This document shows, one piece after another, positions 6,134 to 13,894 of a stretch of DNA of 13,894 bases. Each line of letters starts with the position of its first letter. Positions within the stretch are counted from its first letter, which is position 1. Source of the stretch: Shewanella sp. (GTDB taxonomy: Bacteria; Pseudomonadota; Gammaproteobacteria; Enterobacterales; Shewanellaceae); NCBI GenBank assembly GCA_004195335.1, contig SDWK01000688.1:1-13894 (forward strand). The letters run 5' to 3'. The notes under the pieces were generated by a model. That model worked only from the letters and a program-made list of their open reading frames with translations, was not told where the DNA came from and did not search any database. A program made the translations under genes and the position numbers.

Positions 6134-7372
6134 ATGGATAGAATAACCAAAGTGACAGAAACAGACGGTCTGAAGAAGAAACAAATTGATAGCTTAGATC
6201 TGAAGTTTCACTTTGGTCTGCTCGGTGCACCACTATTACTCTTATTTATCACTTGGCTGACATTTTTTGATTCAACTTTAGATACCGATTTACTCTTAAA
6301 GCTACTTTTGATCTCCAGTATCTACACTTTGGGCTATAGCCTGAGTTACTACTTGCATCAAGGACGATTAAACCGTCTATGGTTACACCTGCAACAGATA
6401 GTGCATATCAATAACACCACCTTCGAACTCGTCAACCTGGCCAGTCACTATAAAAATGAACAGGCATTCTTAGATGCTTTGCTGAAAAAAGCCGTGAGCA
6501 GCATTGAAGGGGCCGAGATGGGAAGTATCATCCGAGTCGATCCCAATAATCAGCAACTCCAGTTCGAATCGGCGGTTGGCATCAATATAGATAAATTACG
6601 GCAAGTTAAATTTCATCTGGAGCAGTCTTTCGAATTCCGATTGACCGAAGGACGCTGCGATAAAGTCGTCGTCATTGATAATATAGAGAATATTAACTCC
6701 CATAGTTCATTAACCGATGCAGAACAGGCGCTCCTTCTGACCGCGCCTGACAGCCCTATCCGCTCAACCCTTTCAAGTCCAATTCGGATTGACGGAAAGC
6801 TGTATGCGATGATCAATTTAGACAGCAGCGTGACCAAAGCCTTTGGTCACTACGACCGTAATCTTGTCAGCATTTTGACCCATGAAGCCGAAAACGCTAT
6901 CGCCTTGTATCAAAAAACACGCCAAATCCAAACGTTAGCCAACTACGATAGCCTGACCTCTCTCTACAATCGTAAACGCTTCGAAGAGCGGCTAGAACAC
7001 TGGATTATCAAACCTCACTTTGGCAGCTATCTGATACTTATAGACTTAGATAACTTGAAACAGATCAACGACAGTGGCGGACATCAAGCGGGTGATCACG
7101 CCTTAAGCACACTGGCACAAGTATTAAAGTGCTATTGGCACGAACACCAACTCGTCGCACGTTATGGTGGCGATGAGTTTATTGCCCTATGCCATGGTCC
7201 ATTGGAAACCATTCTTGCTGACTTAGCCGAAATCCAACGGAAACTCAATAATGAACTGACGAAGGTTCATTTCAGTTATGGGGTTGCCGAATATCGAAAT
7301 AACTTGCAACAGGCCTTTCGCACTGCTGATATCGGCATGTATGATCATAAACGCAGTAAAAAATGCGCTTAA
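6134..7372 (+). CDS. membrane-bound GAF-GGDEF diguanylate cyclase
   Basis: The product should make cyclic di-GMP from two GTP at the inner membrane in response to a signal. Order in the 412 residues: a charged N-terminus, two membrane spans (about 26-45 and 53-74), a linker helix, a GAF-like sensory domain (about 96-258) and a GGDEF domain (about 265-410). The active site looks intact: RYGGDEF at 343-349, metal ligand D304 in LIDLDNLKQIND, and GHQAGD at 316-321. The inhibitory I-site, normally RxxD at 336-339, reads HEHQ, so feedback inhibition by product is probably lost. No EAL domain follows. The spans are joined by a very short loop, so the GAF domain is cytoplasmic and probably senses an internal ligand. 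The start has only a weak AGG. The gene appears monocistronic, facing the SLT lipoprotein gene. Confidence 0.93.
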   Translation: MDRITKVTETDGLKKKQIDSLDLKFHFGLLGAPLLLLFITWLTFFDSTLDTDLLLKLLLISSIYTLGYSLSYYLHQGRLNRLWLHLQQIVHINNTTFELVNLASHYKNEQAFLDALLKKAVSSIEGAEMGSIIRVDPNNQQLQFESAVGINIDKLRQVKFHLEQSFEFRLTEGRCDKVVVIDNIENINSHSSLTDAEQALLLTAPDSPIRSTLSSPIRIDGKLYAMINLDSSVTKAFGHYDRNLVSILTHEAENAIALYQKTRQIQTLANYDSLTSLYNRKRFEERLEHWIIKPHFGSYLILIDLDNLKQINDSGGHQAGDHALSTLAQVLKCYWHEHQLVARYGGDEFIALCHGPLETILADLAEIQRKLNNELTKVHFSYGVAEYRNNLQQAFRTADIGMYDHKRSKKCA

Positions 7373-7481
7373 CTGAGGTACCCGCTCTTAATCAAATAGA
7401 TATAATTCCCGATTTAGCTTAGCCGGCACCTCATTTCAGCATTCGCCACTTCGGCACTTTTGATAGGCTTTGATAGATAAT

Positions 7482-7507
7482 AAAAAGCCCCGTTTAGTAC
7501 GAGGCTT
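7482..7507 (-). terminator. terminator of the SLT-like lipoprotein gene
   Basis: Arms AAGCCCCGT (7485-7493) and ACGAGGCTT (7499-7507) pair with one mismatch around a five-base loop. Read on the minus strand the stem is followed by TTTTTATT. It lies about 35 bases past the stop codon of the lipoprotein gene and has no T-run on the plus strand. Confidence 0.75.
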
Positions 7508-7539
7508 AGTCTTAAATAACGGCTGGATATTGAGACTGA

Positions 7540-8157
7540 TTAACCAAAAAACAAACGCCATAACCAAGATGAATCGAGATCTTCCTGACAAGTACGATAT
7601 TGGGCCGCATAGCGTTTCGACCTATCGTCGACCTTTTTAGCCACTTTAATCAACCAGGCTTTCTGATTATATGTCTTACGCTTGTAGCCGCCCCAACCTT
7701 CATGATAATTCAGGTACTGATTTCTGGCGTCCCATTTAGAAACACCGTTGATTTTGTTAGTTTTATAGATAAACCAGCCCATAAAATCCATGGCATCATC
7801 AAAATCACTTCGACTGGACCAAGAGTTTCCGGTTTCTTTGACATAATCATCCCATGTCATCGTCTTGGCCTGTGCATAACCATAGGCATCACTCGCCCGT
7901 CCTATCGGGATAAAGCCAAGGAAATATTCCATCGGAGGTGCGGCATTATGTTTAAAAGAGCTCTCCTGATACATCATAGCCAGAGGAACATGCACCGGCA
8001 CCCCCCACTTCTCTTGAGTATTTTTGGCAGCTTTATACCAGGAACGGTTCTCTTTATAGATAGAGCATAAATTTTCAGGTTCTTTAGGAGGAGAGGTGGC
8101 GCAGCCCGAAATAAATAATACTAAACAAGCTGAAATTAACACCGAATACAATTTCAT
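7540..8157 (-). CDS. lipoprotein with SLT-type lysozyme-like domain
   Basis: This is a predicted peptidoglycan-acting lipoprotein. From the ATG at 8157 (205 residues) it opens with a short lipoprotein signal ending in FISGC, lipidated at C19. The domain has the lytic transglycosylase pattern: MMYQESSF with the likely catalytic glutamate E65, then YGYAQ (92-96) and NYHEG (150-154). The layout resembles the SLT_4 type rather than the classic Slt70 or MltC enzymes. It should sit at the inner leaflet of the outer membrane and cleave or bind murein glycan. A longer frame starts with TTG at 8172, but that would place MVFAH before the signal peptide, and no ribosome binding site supports it. Neither start has a clear one. 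The gene stands alone: it converges with the cyclase gene and has its own terminator. Enzymatic activity is inferred. Confidence 0.82.
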   Translation of the reverse strand: MKLYSVLISACLVLFISGCATSPPKEPENLCSIYKENRSWYKAAKNTQEKWGVPVHVPLAMMYQESSFKHNAAPPMEYFLGFIPIGRASDAYGYAQAKTMTWDDYVKETGNSWSSRSDFDDAMDFMGWFIYKTNKINGVSKWDARNQYLNYHEGWGGYKRKTYNQKAWLIKVAKKVDDRSKRYAAQYRTCQEDLDSSWLWRLFFG

Positions 8158-8400
8158 ATGTGCAAAGACCAAAGAGCAAAATTATCAAAGTAATAGTGTC
8201 ACATTGATAGAAAAAAGAAGCAATTAACGTCTGTTAAAAATAGAGGGGAAGTGACACGAACATATCCATCTGAATATCGAAACTAAGATCCAGCAAGTCA
8301 CCCCCATCGACACTCATAAAATATCTATTCGATAAGCCTCAGTTTACCTACTCTAATTCAGCATGGATAAATGATAAAATATCAATGACTCAGGATGAGA

Positions 8401-8826
8401 TCATTCGCATTCATGGTGCTCCTGAAGCCAGACTTCTGGTTGCCAATACCCGGTGTCGTTGCCCCGATAGCGTTTGTCGGTATTGAACTTGGCTGCTAAA
8501 TGATATCTTTGCTCAGCTTCTACGGTTATCGAGAGCACTTTTGGCGTTCTTGCAGCAAGCTTTACTTTCAACAGTGGCGCACTGATTAACTCCGCGAGAG
8601 TAAACTCATACACACCAGGGTGAAGTCGATAGTTAGGCTTAGATATCACAGGCTTGCCGTTGAGATGGGTAACAACAACACGATAGAGATCCTGATTAGC
8701 ATCCGGCTCGAGATAACCCGAAACGATGCCACATTGCAGACTGTTATCTGGCTGTGAAGCACAGCCAGATAACAGCACTAAGCTAGCTAGCAGAAGCGAT
8801 GTAAACCTTGAGCACCAGCGGGTCAT
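8401..8826 (-). CDS. small lipoprotein translationally coupled to gshA
   Basis: I do not recognise the family. The 141-residue precursor has a lipoprotein signal peptide ending in LLSGC, with C22 as the lipid site. The mature part appears mainly beta, with a LHPGVYEF stretch (68-75) of the sort seen in small periplasmic sandwich domains. The only other mature cysteines, C32 and C140, lie near the two ends and could form a disulfide. Its ATG overlaps the gshA stop codon in ATGA, so it is the second gene of that operon and probably translated by coupling. No strong ribosome binding site is present. No clear terminator was found downstream. A tie to glutathione or envelope redox state is only a guess from position. 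Confidence 0.8.
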   Translation of the reverse strand: MTRWCSRFTSLLLASLVLLSGCASQPDNSLQCGIVSGYLEPDANQDLYRVVVTHLNGKPVISKPNYRLHPGVYEFTLAELISAPLLKVKLAARTPKVLSITVEAEQRYHLAAKFNTDKRYRGNDTGYWQPEVWLQEHHECE

Positions 8827-10457
8827 ACAGAACTTGCAACCCTTGAGCTATCATATGAGATGCTGTCATCGTTAAAATAATCAGCTAAATACTCCTCAAA
8901 GTTTTGAGTCGACTCTGACTCTATCTTTTTTTGCTGCTCTAAAGAACGGCTAGCCGCTTGCTGATACTGCAGCAAAACTTCCTCTGATAGGGAGTACTGA
9001 CTCAACGTATCATGATATTCCTCGGCTAATTTTTTGACCCAACAGCCGTGATCGATCTGAGAACGATTGAGCTCTTTCATGATCTGGCCCGAGATGGTTA
9101 AATCAGGTTCTGTTACCGCACTTTTCCATCTGTCCAGTGCATCACGATAGTGATGTTTTCCTTCACTATCGAGTAACGACGCCAGTTTTTTCAGCTCATC
9201 GAACATCTCACTCATCCAGGTTGAAAGTAGGACCGACTCACCATTTCGACTTAACTCAAGACCAGGTCTTCGACCCTCTAAAACCACCCGATTAAGGTTA
9301 TTTGCAATTTCATTTTCTTGCACAGAGTCGGATTTAGCCGATGTATTTAGCAGACAATACATTAAGAATAAGTCGAGAAAACGGATCTGTGATGCCTCAA
9401 TACCCACCGGGCTATACGGGTTCACATCCAACGCCCTGACTTCGATATATTCGATACCAGCCCGAGCAAGTGATTCTGAAGGTTTTTCATCACCTAAAGC
9501 CACACGTTTAGCACGTATCGGCGAGTAAAATTCATTTTCAATCTGGAGTACGTTTGCATTCAGTTGACGAAATTCGCCATCCACCTTAACGCCTATCTTC
9601 TCGAAAATAGCAGACGGCATATTTATCGCCCTGTTCATCCCTTGCAGATACTGTTCGAGGGAATCATAGCTAATGTCTAACTGCTCTTGCTCTTTATTCG
9701 TGTATCCGAGATCGCTCATCCTCAGTGAGGTGGCGTAAGGCAGGTATAATGTTCCCTTACCCATCTTCTCAAATTCGATATCAGTCTGTTGATCTTTAAT
9801 AAATGAGCTGCACAGGGCTGGAGATGCACCAAATAGATAGGGTAACACCCAGACCATGCGGCGGTAATTACGAATAAGTCCCAGATAAGATTCAGAAATG
9901 AAATCGCTCTTAGGGACTTGAGTATCACTTAAGTTATAAAGCTTGTCCCACAAAGTATCTGACACCGAAAAATTAAAATGCACACCGGAAATAATCTGCA
10001 TTTGCGCGCCATAACGATAGGTTAAGCCTTTTCGGTATAAGCGCTTCATTTGGCCCGCATTTGATGAACCATAATCAGCAATAGGAATCTCAGTCACATC
10101 CCCCACATAACAGGGCATACTGACAGGCCAGAGGCGCTGGCTATCTAAATTCTGGACAGTGAACGCATGAGTATAGGTCAGATCATCGAGTAAACTATCG
10201 ATATCGTTGAAAACAGGAGTAATAAACTCGAGCAAAGATTCACTGTAATCTGTAGTGATCCTAGGGTGAGTTAATGCAGAGCCTAGCGCCTCAGGATGAC
10301 TGTCAGTAGCAAGGTACCCAGAGCTATTGATTCTCAATGCTTCGCGTTCAATTCCACGCTGCATTCCCTTTAGTGCATTACGCCCCTCAGAATCAGAGAG
10401 ATGTCCAATCAGTTCATTGAAAGAGTTCAATATTTTATTCTCTAGTTTCATCATCAT
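8823..10457 (-). CDS. gshA: glutamate-cysteine ligase, proteobacterial type
   Basis: GshA joins L-glutamate and L-cysteine using ATP, the first and usually rate-limiting step of glutathione synthesis, in the cytoplasm. Family stretches are clear: QRGIEREALRI (33-43), HPEALGSALTHPRITTDYSE (54-73), LLEFITP (75-81), WPVSMPCY (110-117) and ISGVHFNFSV (156-165). The E-x-E pair in GIEREALR and the glutamate in LLEFITP match E. coli metal and substrate ligands. Length is 544 against about 518 in E. coli; part of the excess is an acidic, serine-rich tail after the NFEEYLADYF end (last 15 or so residues). Three consecutive ATG codons (10457, 10454, 10451) leave the exact start open, and the ribosome binding site is weak. 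A terminator separates it from the M16 gene upstream, so it should have its own promoter in 10458-10564; no clear hexamers were found. Confidence 0.97.
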   Translation of the reverse strand: MMMKLENKILNSFNELIGHLSDSEGRNALKGMQRGIEREALRINSSGYLATDSHPEALGSALTHPRITTDYSESLLEFITPVFNDIDSLLDDLTYTHAFTVQNLDSQRLWPVSMPCYVGDVTEIPIADYGSSNAGQMKRLYRKGLTYRYGAQMQIISGVHFNFSVSDTLWDKLYNLSDTQVPKSDFISESYLGLIRNYRRMVWVLPYLFGASPALCSSFIKDQQTDIEFEKMGKGTLYLPYATSLRMSDLGYTNKEQEQLDISYDSLEQYLQGMNRAINMPSAIFEKIGVKVDGEFRQLNANVLQIENEFYSPIRAKRVALGDEKPSESLARAGIEYIEVRALDVNPYSPVGIEASQIRFLDLFLMYCLLNTSAKSDSVQENEIANNLNRVVLEGRRPGLELSRNGESVLLSTWMSEMFDELKKLASLLDSEGKHHYRDALDRWKSAVTEPDLTISGQIMKELNRSQIDHGCWVKKLAEEYHDTLSQYSLSEEVLLQYQQAASRSLEQQKKIESESTQNFEEYLADYFNDDSISYDSSRVASSV

Positions 10458-10564
10458 TTACTTATACGAGTAAGGCCAGCCTAGCCCTTCATTACTTTCA
10501 GTAAAGCATTTAAAGGCTAACATTTCTATCTAGCTAGTTAACTCTCTATTGAGTCATAAAGCAA

Positions 10565-10597
10565 AGCGGTATCTGAATATCGATTACAGATACCGCT
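10565..10597 (-). terminator. hairpin terminator after the M16 peptidase gene
   Basis: A perfect 11-base-pair stem, AGCGGTATCTG (10565-10575) with CAGATACCGCT (10587-10597), encloses an 11-base loop. On the minus strand it is followed by TTTGCTTTATG, a moderate U-tract, 37 bases past the M16 stop codon. On the plus side it is followed by ATTTTAT, but no plus-strand gene ends here. Confidence 0.7.
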
Positions 10598-10633
10598 ATT
10601 TTATATCTCTAGATATATGGTCAATTTCGAATA

Positions 10634-13468
10634 TTACAACTCTAAAGTTTTCACCGGATATCCAAGTGCTTTAATATCCGCCTCTATCGCCGCCTTATCT
10701 CCCACAATTAACACCACCATCTCATCGAGATCTAACTGTTCTTTGGCCAGATGGTTAAGCTCAGTTTTGGTCACACTCTGAGTGATCTCTGTCTGTTGGT
10801 CCGTAAAGTTAGCATCGAGATGATAACGTTGAATGAGGCGCAAGAAGCCGGCTTTCTGGTAAGGCGTTTCGTAATCGAGCGCTTTTCCTTGAGAAACCGA
10901 AGCCTTCATGAAAGCAAGTTCTCCGTCTGTGATCCCGGATTGGCGATATGTCTTAATCTCTTTAAAGAATTCAACAAGAGCCTGTGATGTCACATCACTG
11001 CGGACATTGGCCTGAGCGACAAACACGCCCAGTTCACTGCCACCGGAAAAATAACTCCTCGCACCATAGGTATAACCTTTATCTTCGCGCAGATTAAGGT
11101 TAATACGACTATTAAAGGCCCCCCCTAACGGGTAATTCATCAGGTAAGATTTATAAAAGTCACCCGTAACGTCATAGGCTAAAGCTCGCTTGCCTATCTT
11201 GATGACAGACTGAGCGGCACCAGGCTTATCCAGAATGTAAATAGTGCCGCCAGCTAACTTCGGCAGCTTATCTAACTCAGGTAACGGTGTTCTCTTTCCT
11301 TCCCAATGAGAAAAGCGGGTTAATTTGCCTAGGAGCTCAGACTCACTAAGGTTACCAACGGCAATTATTTGCGCATTACCCGCACTATATTGCTGTTGAT
11401 AGAAGGCCTTGATATCCTCTAACGTCAGAGACGAAACGGTCTTTAAGGTGCCACTACTGCTCACACCAAGTGGATTGGCATTGCCGTAAAGTAAACCATC
11501 AAATGCGGTATTAGCCAGATAGCTAGGATCCGACATCATATGCTGCAAACTTTGAAGCTGTTGCTGCTTGAGTCGCTCAAAATCGGCCACTTTAAACCCA
11601 GGTTCAAATAAACGCTCCCTGACGATATCTAAGGTTTCATCTAAATGAGAAGTTAGACTCGTGACCTTAATGTAACTTTGATAAGTACTCGCTCCAAAGC
11701 TGACACTACTGCCTAACATCTCCAACGCTTGAGCAAGCTCTTCAGCACTTTTTTTCTGGCTCGATTCATTCAGCATAGAAGCCGTTAACCCTGCTAAACC
11801 GGCCTTATCGACAGGAATGAGTCTGTGACCCCCATTGAGGTAGATAACGAGTTCAACTGTTGGGGTCTCTTCGCTCTCGGTACCAGAGACCTCAATACCA
11901 TTAGCCAGCAGACCCGTCCAAATCTTAGGGGATTTAAGTACCACAGAGGCCCCCATTTTTGGCATCTTAGTACGATCGAATGATGAAGAGATCTGTTGAT
12001 AATCAGTTACACCTTCAACGGCAACCTCAGACACATTTAATGCAGGCGCATTAAAGTTATCTTCATGGGCAATGAGTTGTCTTTGTCCCTCAGGAACCAC
12101 ACTCATAACGACCATAGGTTTATCTTTAATATATTGATTAAAAACCCGCATCACATCGGCTTTGGTTACGTTAGCGTAACGTTTCAAATCTGAGGATATC
12201 ATATCCGGATTGCTTGAAAAGGTCTGGTTGAACGCGAGTGTCGACACTTTGCCAGACACACTCTGAAGACCGAATATCGTACTGGCCTCAAACTGAACCT
12301 TTACTTTCTTAAGATCATCATCGGTCACACCACGTTGCTCAAACTCATCGATTGACTCTAGCATCCGCTTTTCAAGATCCGCAAGTTGCCCTCCTTTAGC
12401 CGGATTCGCCAGAGCATACATTGAGAACTGACAAGCCAACTCCTGACAAGGATGACTCACACCAGCCTGAACGGCGAAACCATCTTTAACTAAATTTTTA
12501 TAAAATAGTGAAGTTTTGCCTCCCCCCAGAATATTAGAGAGTAGATCGAGTGCAGCTTCATCTGGATGACGAGCATAGACTGTCGGAAAGCCAATACGTA
12601 TCAAAGGAAGATGTACTCTGTCTTCCATGGATATGTAACGAGTTTTATCCAGTTTGACTAGCGGCTTAGCGTCCGCATTGACTTCAGGGCCTCTTGGGAT
12701 CTCGCCAAAATACTGGTTAACCCACGCCAAGGTCTGAAGCTCATCAAAATCACCGCCTATCGTTAGCGTCGCATTATTAGGGCCATACCAACGCTGAAAG
12801 AACTGCTTCACATCATCGACATCGGCACGTTCGAGATCTTCCGGCCAACCAATCACAGGCCAGGAATATTGATGCCCTTGAGGATAAAATGCCTGATTAA
12901 ACAGTTCCCCCATACGGCCGTAGGGCTGATTATCAATTCGTTGCGCCCGCTCATTTTTTACTGTTTCACGTTGTACTTCAAACTTCTTCTCTGTCAGGGC
13001 CGGCAGGAAAAATCCCATTCGATCAGATTCAAGCCACAACATCTTTTCCAACTGATTACTGGGCACGGTCTCAAAGTAGTTAGTTCTATCGGTGTTTGTC
13101 GTACCATTAAGCGTTCCGCCCGCTTCGGTCACCGTTTTAAAATGCTGTTCATCTCCGACATGTTCTGAGCCCTGGAACATCATGTGTTCAAAAAGGTGGG
13201 CAAAACCAGAACGCCCTTCGAACTCTCTGGCGGAACCTACATGGTAAGTCACATCGACATGCACTAAGGGATCTGAGCTATCTTGATGTAAGATAAGGGT
13301 CAGTCCGTTGGACAATAGATATTTTTTGTAAGGAATGCCTACCTGTGACTCTTCAACTTTAACCGTTTCGAGTAATGTTACACCTGTAGGTAAACTTATT
13401 TGCGGTTGCTGGCTTACACAGCCAACTAAAATCGCAGTAATTGCTGTAGCTAATATCCATTTTTTCAA
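10634..13468 (-). CDS. M16 (pitrilysin/insulinase-type) zinc peptidase lipoprotein
   Basis: This is a two-domain M16 metallopeptidase of 944 residues, probably an outer-membrane or periplasmic lipoprotein that degrades peptides. The signal peptide ends in ILVGC (C17). The first half carries the inverted zinc motif HLFEH (91-95), with H91 and H95 as ligands and E94 catalytic; the third ligand is probably E173 in VKNER, 77 residues further on. The second half is the non-catalytic partner: the HxxEH site reads LTASM, but the substrate-binding R794 and Y801 (REDKGYTY) are kept. The start is TTG at 13468, supported by TAGGAGT six bases upstream and by the MKKW signal peptide; there is no usable in-frame ATG nearby. 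It follows yqaA by 16 bases, so the two form an operon. Natural substrate is unknown. Confidence 0.94.
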   Translation of the reverse strand: MKKWILATAITAILVGCVSQQPQISLPTGVTLLETVKVEESQVGIPYKKYLLSNGLTLILHQDSSDPLVHVDVTYHVGSAREFEGRSGFAHLFEHMMFQGSEHVGDEQHFKTVTEAGGTLNGTTNTDRTNYFETVPSNQLEKMLWLESDRMGFFLPALTEKKFEVQRETVKNERAQRIDNQPYGRMGELFNQAFYPQGHQYSWPVIGWPEDLERADVDDVKQFFQRWYGPNNATLTIGGDFDELQTLAWVNQYFGEIPRGPEVNADAKPLVKLDKTRYISMEDRVHLPLIRIGFPTVYARHPDEAALDLLSNILGGGKTSLFYKNLVKDGFAVQAGVSHPCQELACQFSMYALANPAKGGQLADLEKRMLESIDEFEQRGVTDDDLKKVKVQFEASTIFGLQSVSGKVSTLAFNQTFSSNPDMISSDLKRYANVTKADVMRVFNQYIKDKPMVVMSVVPEGQRQLIAHEDNFNAPALNVSEVAVEGVTDYQQISSSFDRTKMPKMGASVVLKSPKIWTGLLANGIEVSGTESEETPTVELVIYLNGGHRLIPVDKAGLAGLTASMLNESSQKKSAEELAQALEMLGSSVSFGASTYQSYIKVTSLTSHLDETLDIVRERLFEPGFKVADFERLKQQQLQSLQHMMSDPSYLANTAFDGLLYGNANPLGVSSSGTLKTVSSLTLEDIKAFYQQQYSAGNAQIIAVGNLSESELLGKLTRFSHWEGKRTPLPELDKLPKLAGGTIYILDKPGAAQSVIKIGKRALAYDVTGDFYKSYLMNYPLGGAFNSRINLNLREDKGYTYGARSYFSGGSELGVFVAQANVRSDVTSQALVEFFKEIKTYRQSGITDGELAFMKASVSQGKALDYETPYQKAGFLRLIQRYHLDANFTDQQTEITQSVTKTELNHLAKEQLDLDEMVVLIVGDKAAIEADIKALGYPVKTLEL

Positions 13469-13484
13469 TTTATACTCCTAATAC

Positions 13485-13894
13485 TTACAACCAATGCAGA
13501 GCTAATGCAGCCACCAATAAGTAACGAATACTCTTGCCAATTAATATCATCAGACTCGATTTCATCAGCGGAAGTTTCATCCATCCAGCAAATAAACACA
13601 AAAGGTCTCCAACAATCGGGGCCCACGAGAGAAGCAGAGCCCAATAGCCATACTTCTGAATCAAGGCGAGTGAACGTCGATACTGGCCCTTAGCCATCGC
13701 CTCCGGACTGCGGGCAAAACGGCCCAAGGTTCCAAGATAATAGCTGGTTATCGCCCCTAATGTGTTACCGATACTTGCTACTATGACGAAAGATAACCAG
13801 ATCGAGCTATCGTCATTCATCATAGCAACGAGTAAAACTTCTGATCCACCGGGTAACAAGGTTGCAGCAAGAAAAGCGGCACTAAACATTAACC
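13485..13894 (-). CDS. yqaA: YqaA-like DedA-superfamily inner-membrane protein, N-terminus cut off
   Basis: The visible 136 or so codons match the VTT/DedA-like fold of the small YqaA proteins (about 142 residues in E. coli). Landmarks are FLAATLLPGGSEVLLVAM near the N-terminus, a GNTLGAITSYYLG stretch, QKYGYWALLLSWAPIVGDLLCLFAGWM in the middle and a hydrophobic C-terminal end. Three or four membrane segments are visible. An ATG at 13889 is in frame, but by comparison with E. coli YqaA about ten residues should precede it, so the true start lies beyond the window. The relatives are thought to act in membrane homeostasis or lipid movement; the role of YqaA itself is not established. The M16 gene follows after 16 bases. 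In E. coli yqaA neighbours gshA, so the linkage is conserved with the peptidase gene in between. Confidence 0.88.
   Translation of the reverse strand, partial: LMFSAAFLAATLLPGGSEVLLVAMMNDDSSIWLSFVIVASIGNTLGAITSYYLGTLGRFARSPEAMAKGQYRRSLALIQKYGYWALLLSWAPIVGDLLCLFAGWMKLPLMKSSLMILIGKSIRYLLVAALALHWL

Noticed and set aside
7375..7432. possible stem after the cyclase gene, GAGGTACCCG with CCGGCACCTC
   Set aside because: Only 8 of 10 pairs with a loop of nearly 40 bases and no T-run; not convincing as a terminator.
7600..8070. 156-codon open frame on the plus strand
   Set aside because: It lies wholly antisense to the SLT-like lipoprotein gene, which has a signal peptide, catalytic motif and terminator. 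The antisense peptide shows no domain.
8196..8257. 7-base inverted repeat GTGTCAC / GTGACAC
   Set aside because: The arms are 48 bases apart and short; a chance match is likely, and no link to a promoter was seen.
10602..10617. AT-rich palindrome TATATCT-CT-AGATATA
   Set aside because: Too little loop for a hairpin and too AT-rich to be distinctive; it lies between the M16 stop codon and its terminator, where no operator is expected.
12869..13168. 99-codon plus-strand frame
   Set aside because: It is antisense to the catalytic half of the M16 peptidase, with no ribosome binding site or recognisable domain.
13485..13894. reading the YqaA frame as complete from ATG 13889
   Set aside because: Comparison with E. 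coli YqaA indicates about ten more residues upstream, so the gene is treated as cut by the window edge.

Overview
The window reads as ordinary chromosomal DNA of a marine gammaproteobacterium, most likely Shewanella or a close relative. This rests on the look of the proteins (DauA-type SulP carrier, PurE, proteobacterial GshA, YqaA, GAF-GGDEF enzyme) and on moderate, even base composition. I see no rRNA, tRNA, CRISPR array, intact insertion sequence, prophage gene or defence island, and no base-composition break that would suggest recent transfer.

Layout, left to right. Bases 170-1394 hold a plus-strand pair: a small single-span membrane protein of unknown function, then an AlkD-type DNA alkylation repair protein. 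Convergent to them, on the minus strand, is a two-gene operon encoding an ECF sigma factor (2151-2765) and, overlapping its end by 11 bases, a one-span membrane protein that is probably its anti-sigma factor (1439-2161). A 565-base gap follows. It holds a degraded small reading frame and the divergent control regions for the sigma operon and for dauA. dauA (3331-5055, plus) encodes a SulP/STAS anion or dicarboxylate carrier and converges on purE (5123-5632, minus) across a bidirectional hairpin terminator. A second long gap (5633-6133) carries the purE promoter region and the leader of a membrane-bound GAF-GGDEF diguanylate cyclase (6134-7372, plus), including a possible 16-codon leader peptide.

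The right half is entirely minus strand. In transcription order it is yqaA (cut by the window edge), a large M16 zinc-peptidase lipoprotein, an 11-bp-stem terminator, gshA for the first step of glutathione synthesis, a small lipoprotein that overlaps gshA by ATGA, and a separate SLT-type lytic-transglycosylase-like lipoprotein. From memory, yqaA, gshA and an M16 peptidase are also neighbours in E. coli and/or vibrios, where luxS follows gshA; here the lipoprotein takes that place.

No clearly new system is visible. The items best worth a second look are the metal-free, methionine-rich anti-sigma candidate, the lipoprotein coupled to gshA, the triplicated 23-base unit before alkD, and the frameshifted small ORF with short inverted repeats at its ends.
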